Positions 12,501 to 24,500 of a stretch of DNA of 64,000 bases are shown piece by piece. Each line of letters starts with the position of its first letter. Positions within the stretch are counted from its first letter, which is position 1. The translations under genes and the position numbers were made by a program. The DNA is from Sophora flavescens. Lineage: Eukaryota > Streptophyta > Magnoliopsida > Fabales > Fabaceae. The stretch spans positions 234,533,379 to 234,597,378 of the forward strand of contig CM061062.1 in the NCBI GenBank assembly GCA_030762895.1. Reading direction: 5' to 3'. The notes beneath the pieces were generated by a model that saw only the letters and a program-made list of their open reading frames with translations, was not told the DNA's origin and ran no database searches.

Positions 12501-15500
12501 AAATGGAGGAAACTTGAAATTCCATTGTTTTCGGGTGAGGAGGCATGCGGGTGGGTTAGTCAAGTCGAGAAGTGCTTCGATTTGAAGGGAATAACCGACC
12601 AAGAAAAGATTCAAACCGCCAAGACAGCCATGGAAGGAGAGGCGTTATGGTGGTTTAAATGGTGGGAGATGTGTGCTCTGAATCCAACATGGGAGGATTT
12701 CCGATCCGCCATGATACGGAGGTTTCTGCCTTCACAACAGAGACGCAGGAGATGCTGGTTTTTTCTGTGGGTATTGAAGAAGGGCAGCAATGGGACCCTG
12801 GTGGGCAGCTTCATACGACAACGGCAGCAGGATCGTCGTGCTTCAAGCAGTGGGACCCCGGAAAATTATTCCTTAGAGACTTGCCCTTCACCTTGGGGAC
12901 AAGGTGAATGTTTAGGGGGGGAGTATTGTTAGATTAATGTGTCTTTATTAGGCCTTGTTAGTAATATGGCAGTTAGTAGCAGTTAAATAATAGAGCAGTT
13001 AGTAGCAGTTAAATAATAGAGCAGTTAGTAGCAGTTAAATAATAGAGCAGTTAGTAGCAGTTAGAGTTAGTTACTTAGTTTACCTATAAATAAGAGGAGA
13101 GATTGATAGAGAGGGTATCGGGTGAATTGAATAGGAATTGGGGCCTTAGGGCATTTGGGGAGGTGCAGACCCTCGAAGTTCTGCTATATTGTACTGTAAT
13201 CAAGGGATCATCCCTATTTCCTTAGTAATATCTTGTAATCAAATACCGGTTTCTATCAAAATGCTACCCATTATAAAAGCTGATGAAAATATTGGCGGCT
13301 AATAATGTGTTTTCTCCAGGGTTGCTGTTAATTGTAGCACTTTCCTCGAGCATTGTTAAGCCAGTGGCCCAAGTAAGAGAGGAAGAGCCTATTCAAGGCA
13401 TGAAATCTTTCCAATACTAGAGAGAAAATGATTTCATTAAACATAAATCTAATCTGTTATCTTTAAGGTGATTACAGAGTAAAGGTGTCACCTAAACACT
13501 TGTCCTGTACTTGGTATTCTTTATTTTGAAAATTGAAATGGAACCCCATATAGATATCAAGACAGCTTCACCAAAATAGTGGCAGTGCACACAAGTAATA
13601 TTAAAAAATTGACCTTAGGATCCCATGAAAAGAATCCATCCTTGATTGAGATGGCTGGAAGTCCTGGTACAATAGGTGGATTTTGTTTTAAGTTTCGCTC
13701 CTCATCCAAGAACAGTTCCTCCAAACGTTGCAATGAGACATTTGCATTTGCTACCTGTCAAAATAGACAATAGGTAAGGAGAGATTTGATATCTCCAACT
13801 AAGCAATCTCATATTTTGACTTCAAACGAGTAAGGAAACACTAATCACAATTCCAGTGCTTAAAAATAAATATTATGGAGGAAAACTTTCCACTTGAAGT
13901 GGTTAATAGTTGTATAATATATTGATTAAAATAGCCGCTTCAAGTAGTTATTTATTGTTCCTTCATGATAAATACTTTTATCAAGAATTCACTTTTTTGG
14001 AATTCACCCAAATCATAATGCAAAACTATGCTGTTATATGTATCAAAAAAACGTTAACTGAATGTGACAAGGACCAATGATTACCTGACTTAGTAAATTT
14101 GGAAGCATATTTAAAGGAAAGCGCAAAACTGCAAATAGAGATAATGAGGTAAAAGCCCTTGCAGGTGTCAGTTCTCCACCAAGTAAAGTAAACATTCCAA
14201 ATGAGGTCACTGTCACAAGAACTGGGATGCTGTTTAGTATAAAAGTATTAAGCTGCAACAGAAGACGAGTAGTTAGGAAGAAAGCTACAAATTTTCACAA
14301 TCTAGGAAAATTTCATGTCATATAAATTGTTGACAACCATTCTGAGAAACTGTTTAGTAATGTGGCACAAGCATATATAGAAATAAGTATGTATGCTGCT
14401 TGATTGAGGAACATATCTCAAAGTAACACAAACTGATATTAAGTTCCCTCTTAAAAATGTCATTATGTGTAAACGATTTATGTATGTGTCTTGGGTCCAG
14501 GGAGAATGTGTCATTAAGTACAAAACTTCAGCTAACAAAGGAATTTGTCATTCTTGTAAACTAGCTTTAACTATTGTGGGAGACCACAAGATATTACAAG
14601 CCTAGAATCACATGAATAGTTACAGAATATCCTTGGAATTTGCTCCAAATGTAGTTACTATTAATTGGTATGCATTGCCACATATTTCAATTTGAAGAAA
14701 AACTGCCACATGCCTTCCATTCAGCCTTGATGCAGCTCAAATATCATTAAAAATGTATCCAAAGGATGCATATTCTGACATCATACTAGGTGAACATTTA
14801 CTTGAAAACAATTTTATCCTGATAGGTTAATGTGTATATTAAATTTTAATGTACTATCATATAGACCTTGTAGGCCAATATTCTTGGGATACTTAGTTTA
14901 TACAATTGCTCCAATTTTTGTAAATGAATAGTCCAATGCTCTAACACATGAAAAATGATTAATCTCAAATCCATAAATCGTCACCATGAATCAGAAACTA
15001 GATAATGGAAACACGACACTATTAATCCTAAAATCATGTCAAGGCTCATACAGCATATAGAAGCTGTGCTTTGCGGAACCATGATAACTCGTCATCTCGT
15101 ATGCTTTGAACTCTAGATTGGAAGCTTGTTTCCCATGCATAACATCTGAATAATATTAAGCATAGAACAAAAACTGTTAGGTCACACTCCGTACAAGAAT
15201 GTTGAGAGTTAACTTTTTTTAATGTGTTCATACTTTACAGTATCCATGGCAGCCAGAATTTCATTCATGAGACCAACCCTTTTGTCTGTCTGCTGCAGTC
15301 CTTCCTTTGTCAGTTTTCGCATTTTGCTAATCACATGTGTCTGTTTCAAAATTCAAAACAATAACTTATTTATTTATTTATTTATCGGAGAGAAACCTAT
15401 AAAATAAAACAGAATATTATTGTTTAGAAAATGAACAAGAAACCAGATATATCATTTTCAACTTATCCTAAATTCTAAAATGTCAAACATTTTGCATTCT

Positions 15501-18500
15501 ATTAAATTAATTGAATTTAAGCTTTATCACAAATAGGCATCATATTTTTTTTATAATAAAAGAAATATTATTAGATGAGAAGAGAAAAGTACACGAGAAG
15601 AGGAGACATCCTCACATTACTTAAGCCATATCTCTAGACAATGTGGGACTAAACACACCCTCACAACCACCACAATGAAGGTGCTGGAGGCTGCAATGAA
15701 GACAGCTCAAAGTTGCCGCAATTAAGGCGACTAAGGGCGGACCACAATTAAGGCGGCTTTCCAACACACCCGCTCACGCTTAGGTCTATGGGCCTAGAGT
15801 GTGGACAATGCGGGCGGCCTAACAATGGATCTAGGATAGACTATGATACCATCTTGGATTTTTTGGGCCTAACTCAACCCCACAAAACCGGCTTGTAAGG
15901 TGAGGACTGCCCAAACTTTATAAACACTACTTAAGCCATATTTCTAGACAATGTGGGACTAAACACACCCTCACAACCAGCACAATGAAGGTGTTGGAGG
16001 CTGCAATGAAGGCAGCTCAAAGTCGCCGCAATTAAGGTGGCTAGGGGCGGACCGCCATTAAGGCGGCTTTCCAACAGAATATCTTCATTAAAATTATAAT
16101 ATGAAGTAATTATAATATTAAGTAATTATTGTAGATTGTGTAGTTATTAGGGTAGCTATCTCTTTCCTTATTTTCTGCTATTTTTTAGGGATTGGTTATT
16201 TACTCCTTGTAGCATATATATATTGTAAATCCTTGTAAAGTTATTTACGACAACTCAAATAATATTCACATTTGTCATTTCAAGTCATACACTGGCCATA
16301 TTAGAGGAGACCACCATGACAGGTTTCGAACTTGCGGATACAAACATCAAGCTCTACCCAAACAGGGGGAGCCACTACTAGAGCTAGAGGGAGCATTAGA
16401 GTCAAGTGCAAAGTACAATATTGAGCCATGCCATTGGCAATATTTGACTTCATATGGCTTGGGCAGCTTCTTCAAATGCTAAGCCTATGTGACAATTAAA
16501 TGAAGACCTGTGTGGCACATCCGCTGCTAGGAATAAGCTTCGGGTGCATTGCTGCTTACTTGTTTCTATCGCAGATCAGCTACTAGAATAGGGTGAAAGG
16601 AAAACTTTCAAGAAGAAAGGCAGACGTGTTAATCCGTAATATACGATGATAGCACCTGATTATCAGGAAAAGCTTTCCCTGCTCTCCTCTTAGAAAGCTC
16701 TGTCTACAGGCTTCAGCTTGTGGGAGAGTGATTAGTAGTTGCCTTATGCTATTATTATTTATTGTACATAGATGTATTTTGTACAACATACTTGCACTAC
16801 AACTTATCCATAACCTTTGCTCTTTATTATAAACAAGAGAGATGTCAAGTGTCTGACAAGGGTTCTCTCAGGGTCCTTCTCTCACTCAATAAAATTTGTT
16901 TTACAAAAATTAAAATCATGAATCAATGATACCAAACAATTCAGGTATTCTGAAAACTAAACAGTAGACAATAGAAACAAACTAAACAGTAGACAATAGA
17001 AACTACAAATATCAATTCAATTATAATAGATTAAGATATTGGTCAGTCCTCATAATTCTAGATAAGAATCAGTTTTGATATTCCATATGGCATCACTAAT
17101 TGTGTTAGAAATAATAAAGTCCTGTTAAGATCGTATCAAACAAAAACTACAAAAAAAAATTGTTTAAAAGGATAAATAACGCATAAAAACACACATGTAT
17201 GATAGAAAACAGAGACAAAACTTGCCTGCAGTGGGAGAATGAGAACTAGCATTAGGGATCCAATAAGTGAAGCAGCACCAAGTTGCTGGTATAAGAGAAC
17301 CATAGCTATGATGATACGGAATGGTGCCGACCATAATCCATGAAGTTGTTGACATATTTGCTGAACATTGTAAAGGAATATCAGCTATGAAATTTATACC
17401 ATCAGAACATTGTCTACAATCCAAAACCATGACAATAAAATTTTAGTGTATGAGTATTTGCAATTATGACAGAAGATTTATTATGCAATTATACAGGTTT
17501 TATGAGAAAGTAAATTTGAAAGCATTATTAGCGTGCGTTCTCCATAAACTCAACCTTATCAACAATAAGCACTTATGCTTAATTTGAAGGGTTGGGCTAA
17601 GATGCACCACCCATATTTTGCACCACCCACTAGGCAAATTTTGGACCAATCAAATTGCCACATGGGTTTGGTCAAAATTTCAAACTTTCTAGTTGTATTT
17701 CTACTGTAGTCAAATATATGAATACAATATATTGTAATACAGTATATGTACTCTTTGTATTCGCAAATTTAACCCATATTAAAATAATGTTTTTTGATTA
17801 AAAAAACTGATTATATTACAAAATAATATTTTAATATGAATTAAAATAATGTTCGTTGTCAATAATATTTTGCAATATAATCAGTTTTTTTAATCAAAAA
17901 ACATTATTTTAATATGAGTTAAAATTGTAAATAAAAAAAGCACATATATTATACTACAATATACTATATTCATATAGTTTGACTACAGTATAATACAACT
18001 AGAAAGTTTGAAATTTTGACCAACTTATATGGCAATTTGATTGGCCCAAAATTTGCCACATGGGTGGTATAGTGGGTGGTGTAAAATGTGGGTGGTGCAC
18101 CATAGCCCAACCCTAATTTGAATGGCTAACTGCAAGTGTTGTTCAAAACTCTAAGGTTTAACAACTAGACTAAAGGTCCAGTTGATGCCAGGACATTGAT
18201 GAAAACTTTTGGCTATAAGGCAAGTCTTGTTATAAGCAATACTGCTGTCTGGATCTAGAGCCCTTATTTCTTCTACCATGCCTTCTTTCCATTTTGAACA
18301 TCAATTACATCCACCCAATCTAGTGGGACAGATATAGAGGGCATGGGCGCACGGTCTAAACCCCTAAATGCCCCATTAGCCCTGCAAGCTAACTATAAAA
18401 CCCGAAACCAAAGACAACCTGAATCGTCGCTAGAGGCTGATCATGAAATACTCTTCAAGGCTTAAAGTAGACTGTACGAACCTTGGGAGAACCACACCAC

Positions 18501-21500
18501 AAAATCTGGCCATTGTGGTTGGAGAGCCCAAGGCTAAACCCCACACCAAAATCCCATACTTCTAATGTGGGACTCAAGTCCCATACCTTGCAATTGGATC
18601 CTAACATCCCACCATTCCAAAGCCTGACAAGCAAATTACCGACTTTGGGTTCCTTCTCTCAAAGAATCTCCTTGACCAGCTCAGGGCATCATCTCTTTGC
18701 CCTGGCTAATCTTGAAGTTGACACCAAGAATCCTGTGTGACAACCTTAGCACTGGGTCTCTCACTCATAATCCAGTTCTTCACTCTAGCACCAAACACAA
18801 GGAGTTGAATATCTTCTTTGTGCGTGAAAAGGTGTTGAACAAGAGCTTGATTGTATACCATGTTCCAGCCCAAGATCAATGGGCCGATGCACTTACAAGG
18901 CCCCTGTCTGCCACTCGCTTAACTACTCTTCGTGACAAACTCAGAGTTTTTGACAAGCTGTCACTTGTTCATCTACCCTTAGTTTGAGGAAGGAATATAA
19001 GAGCAACTCCAATGGGGATTTCTTATCAAGTTCTTAGAGTTAAGGACAGCTTTTTCTTGGATTGCACCATTGGAGTTGAGTGATTTGGATGCCACATGTA
19101 ACGACAGTTGCTTCTATAAGCAATTGGTTCTTATATAAGGACAACTGTCGACAGGGTGTCATAAATAGGATTAAATCCCTATTTGATACCCTGAAATATT
19201 CTTGTAAATAATTCTGATTGTACAGATATATTTTTTTCCTTTTTTAGTTGTTCCTATTTTAGAATAGTTCTTTATTATCAAATATTTTGCCATTAATTTA
19301 GGATTCTATTTGTGATCAATCACCTGATGTAACTCCCTCTATAAAAGAGAGGAATCCCTCTACGATTCAAATCATATAATATTATTCTTCTCCCATATTT
19401 CAACTTGGCATCAGAGCTTGATCTCTATGGCCTGCGCCTCTGATTTACCACCATGGCTAACAGTTCCTCAGTCACCAACGATAATCAGAAAAGGGATTCA
19501 ACCCTTGAAGAGGAGAATGCCATTCCCAAAGACTCGCTGCCTCCAAAACAAGAGCAGAGGGTTGTTTACGGCGATTCCCATTCAGTCCAAATCACCTCCT
19601 TTCGACTCAATGGGTCAAACTTTGTTCGGTGGTCCCAATCTGTTCAGATGTATATCCGAGGCAGAGGTAAACTTGGATACCTCACTGGTGATCAACCCCA
19701 ACCAGACCCTAGTGACCCACAGCATGCTGTGTGGGATGCCGAAAACTCCATGGTGATGACGTGGTTGGTAAATTCCATGGAGGAAGACATTAGCAGCAAT
19801 TATATGTGTTATTCCACAGCCAAGGAATTGTGGGACAGTGTGACAGAGATGTATTCTGATCTTGGGAATAAGTCACAGATTTATGAACTCACCTTGCAAG
19901 CTAGAGAAATTCAGCAGGGAAGTGACAATGTCACAAGATACTTCCATTCCTTGAAGCGGGTGTGGCAGGACCTCAACGAGGAGTTGGATGAAGTCCGTGG
20001 CAGAATCATTGGGAGAGCAACCTTACCTTCACTAGGTGAAATTTTTGCAGAAGTTAGAAGGGAGGAAACTCGCAGAAGTGTGATAATGGGAAAGACAAAA
20101 GTTGATCCAACTTCTCCTGAGACCAATGCTCTGGTTGTGGAAGTTGCTGCCTTTAAGAGTTCATCAAATCAGAAGAACTCATCAAATCTCTGGTGTGACC
20201 ACTGCAAAAACCACGTCACACCCGGGAAAACTGCTGGAAACTTCATGGGAGACCAGCACATCTAAAAGGCGGTAAATCAGGTCCTAGAGCACCCAGATCA
20301 TTCCCTACAGCTCATGAGGCAGAAAAGAGCACTTTGAGTAAGGAACAAGTTGAGGAACTTGTAAGGTTGCTAAAATCTAGTTCTTTATCTGGTATTCCTA
20401 GTGGTTCTCTGGCACAAACAGGTAATTTTAGTACCTCTACTTCTCTTAATTGCACCTCAAATATGTGTGCACCGTGGATCATTGATTCAGGTGCTTCTGA
20501 CCACATGACCAGCCTCTCTTCTCTACTTAAAACTTATTCCTCTTGTTCGGGAAATAAAAAAAATTAGAATTGCAGATGGTAGTTTTTCATCAATTGCAGG
20601 AGAGGGAAGAATTACTTTATCTAAACACATCAATTTAAAAAATGTACTACATGTACCAAGGCTTTCCTGTAACCTTCTCTCTGATAGTAAAATCTGCAAA
20701 GATTCCAATTGCAATGTGAAGTTCTTTGACACTCATTGTATTTTTCAGGACCGGGCTTCGGGGAAGATGATTGGCAGTGCTAAAATGATGGATGGACTCT
20801 ACTACTTTGAGGATGCTTTCGAGAATAAAGTAGCTCATGGCCTTAGTGGTATAAGTTCTACCCCTATGAGGGACCAAATAATGCTCTGGCGTAATAGACT
20901 AGGGCACCCTAATTTTCAATATCTTAGGCACTTGTTTCCAAACTTATTCAAAAATGTTGATTGTTCTTCTTTTGAATGTGAAAGTTGTGTTCTTGCTAAT
21001 AGTCATAAAGCCCCTTATTCCTCTCAACCTTATCATAAATCTAAACCTTTTCATTTAATTCATAGTGATGTATGGGGTCCATCAAAAATTACAACCCAAT
21101 TTGGAAAAAGGTGGTTTGTGACCTTTATTGATGATCACACTCGGCTATGTTGGATCTATCTTATGAATGAAAAATCTGAAGTTTCTAATATATTGTTGGA
21201 ATCCACCGTCCAAAGGTTCATGGACTGTCATTAATGTTGGAATCCACCGTCCAAAGGTTCATGGACTGTCATTAATAGTTTAGGAAATAGCCATTGTAAA
21301 TTAATGAGGTTCATGTATTCTCTAGTCATAAAATTAGGAAATGTCTATAGGAAATAGGTGCCTCATTTATTTGTCTTATAATTATCAGTTGTATTTAATT
21401 CTTCTAGTGTATAAATAGAATACCTCTATGCTGTGTGAGAGTAACACAAGCAATTCAGAAAATATTTGTTTTGTTCCTCCTTTCAATTTGGTATCAGAGA

Positions 21501-24500
21501 TCCCGACCTTGGGAGTCTCTGCCTTTGCTTTTCCGCTGCCTCGGCCTTCGTTGCTAAGTGACCTTAGGTGCCTTGCCTTCATTGCAGGACCTGTTTGTCT
21601 TGTGCCTTCATTACATGTTCAGCACCTTCATTGTGCTTTATATTTCTTAGTTACAGTACCCAAAGTCATCTTCACCACAAACCCTCTTCTTTGTTGCTGC
21701 CTTCATTGCAGCTTGTGTTTTTTACACCTTCATCGCACTCTTGGTTGTTATCACGCCTAACCATCATGTCTAACACTGAGATTACCAACATCTCAGCTAT
21801 CACCCATTACTCTAGTAAGCAGTCTTGCACTTCTTCAAATGGTGTAAATGGTAAGAATCTATGTTCTTTATTTTCTCATGCTTCCGGCATCGTCCCCGAG
21901 GATTTTTGGATTATTGATTCTGGTGCCACCGATCAGATGACCTTTTGTTCTTCTCATTTTTCATCCTATCAAATCCCCATCGGTAGTCATCACATAATTG
22001 TAGCTGATGGCTCTCATACATCGATTCATGGGATTTGGTAACGTTAAAATTAGTCCTTTTCTAAATTTGCAAAATGTGCTTCATGTTCCTAAACTGTCAT
22101 CTAACCTTCTTTCTATACATAAACTTACCAAAGACCTTAATTGCGCTGTAACATTTTTCCCTTCTCATTGTGTATTCCAGGACAATACTACGGGGAAGAC
22201 TATTGGAGTTGCCAAGGAACGGGGAGGGTTGTACTACCTTGAGATGGAAACTTCAGGTGAATCTGGTGTGACGTTGCAACATTCCCCGTCATCAATCCAA
22301 GTCTTGTTCCTCCCAAATTTGGCTCCAACATAATCGTCTTGGGCATCCCCCATTCACTCTACTTAAGTCCATGTTTCCTTCTTTGTTTTTGAATGAATCG
22401 GTTGAGTCCTTTCAATGTGATGTTTGTGAATTTTCCAAACATCATCGGGTAAGTTTTCCTTCAAGTGCTAAGAAAAGTGATGAACCTTTTTCTCTTATTC
22501 ATACTGATGTTTGGGGTCCAAACTCCTTTCCTAATATTTCTGGTGCAAAATGGTTTGTGTCATTTATTGATGATTGCACTCGTGTTACTTGGATTTTTCT
22601 AATGAAAAATAAATCAGATGTGTACCATTTGTTTATCCAGTTTTATCATATGATTAAAACTCAATTTGATAAAACAATTAAACGTCTGAGGTCTGATAAT
22701 GGTAGAGAGTATGTGAACCAAAATTTCTCCACCTTTCTTAAACAACATGGCATTGTTCATGAACTTACATGTGTTGATACACCCCAACAAAACGGGGTTG
22801 CTGAAAGGAAAAATCGACACTTGCTTGAAATTACTAGAGCTTTATTGTTTCGGATGTCCATGCTCCAAATTCATATTGGGGGAAGCTGTTTTTAATCGCC
22901 GCTTATCTAATAAATAGAATACCCTCTAGAATCCTTGGTGGTTTGAGTCCTGTTCATGTCATGAAAACATTTTTTCCATCTGCTCCTATTATGCAAAGTC
23001 TTGAATCTCGTGTTTTTGGTTGTGTTGCTTTTGTTCATGTCCATCGCCGGCATCGGGGCAAACTTGACCTCGTGCTATTAAATGTTTGTTCATTGGTTAT
23101 GCCCTCGACAAAAAAGGATACAAATGTTATCACCCTTCCTCTCGCCGAGTGTATGTCTCCATGGATGTCACCTTCCAAAAAAATCAATCATTCTTCGGTT
23201 TCTCTCGGCTTTAGGGGGAGAATAATACTCGATTTGGAAGCTGAGATTTTTTCGAAGGCAGCATTCCCTTGCTCCAATCTTCCGATATGCTCTCGAGATA
23301 CACAGAATTAGCTCCTCGGACTAGAGCAAGCTCGCCAAAACCTGGTCTATCAAAGGAAGAAACACCCCTCCCTGGTCCAGCCCACAACCCCAAATATCTG
23401 AACCCATGGTAAGTATTGAAAACACTAGTCCCATTCATGTTGAATCTATTCCTTTAATTCATTCGAACCTATTCCTTTGGATAATTGTGATCCTAACATT
23501 GATGATGACTTACCTATTGCTTTAAGAAAAGGAAAAGATCTTGTGCTAAGTACCCTATTTCCAAATTTGTTTCCACCACAAACCTTTCTTTGCAGCACCA
23601 AAGCTTTATTGCAGCCATTGACTCTATCAGAATCCCTAGAACAAGATACAAGAAGCATTGAAGGACAAGAACTGGGTTCAAGCCATGAATGAGGAGATGC
23701 AAGCTCTGGAAAGAAATGGAACATGGGAAATTGTTGAGAAACCAAAGGAAAAGAAACCAGTGGGGAGTAGATGGATCTACACTTTAGTAAATCCTGGTCG
23801 ATGGTACCCTAGACAGGTATAAAGCAAGACTAGTGGCAAAGGGATACACTCGGACCTATGGCATTGATTATGAGGAGACATTTGCTCCAGTGGCAAAGAT
23901 GAACACTGTTCGTATTTTACTCTCTCTTGCTGCCCACTCTGGATGGGAACTACACCAGTTTGATGTCAAAAATGCTTTCTTGCATGGAGACTTAGAGGAG
24001 GAGGTGTACATGGAGATTCCCCCAGGGTTTGGTCCCACAAGTGGAACAAACAAAGTTTGCAGATTGAGGAAGGCTTTATATGGGCTAAAACAGTCTCCCC
24101 AAGCATGGTTTGGAAGATTTACAAAAGCTATGATGTTGCTGGGTTACAAACAAAGCCAAGGAGATCATACACTTTTCTTTAAACATTCACAAGGAGGAAA
24201 ACTGACTGTACTTCTTGTTTATGTTGATGATATAATTATTACAGGAGATGACCTAGTTGAGAGACAACTGCTTAAGGAAAAATTATTTGCAGAATTTGAG
24301 ATGAAGGACCTTGGGAAACTGAAGTATTTCTTGGGGATTGAAGTGGCCTACTCAAAACAAGGCATTTTCATCTCTCAAAGGAAGTATGTGCTTGATCTTT
24401 TGAAGGAAACAGGGAAACTTGGATGTAAACCTACAGGTGTTCCCATTGAGCAAAATCACAGGATGAGCACTGAAGAGGAGAGTGTCAAGGTTGACAAAAT

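Larger units (their letters stand above)
9759..13258 (+). mobile_element. TRG: three-LTR, gag-only non-autonomous retroelement (TR-GAG/LARD type)
   Basis: Three copies of one LTR (9759-10064, 11924-12229, 12927-13258) alternate with two different internal regions (10065-11923 and 12230-12926). Each internal region starts with a primer site (ACTGGTATCA) and ends with a polypurine tract (TTTAGGGGGG). The whole unit is flanked by one TSD, AAATG (9754-9758 and 13259-13263). Both internals code only Ty3/gypsy-like gag; no protease, RT or integrase is present. The first also carries a GH36 gene fragment. The layout fits TR-GAG or LARD elements mobilised in trans. It lies in intron 16 of ABCC, antisense to the gene. 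Confidence 0.88.

Noticed and set aside
12927..12932. TRG gag ORF 2 running into LTR 3 as a meaningful fusion
   Set aside because: The last codons simply read through the polypurine tract; no domain after FLPSQQ.
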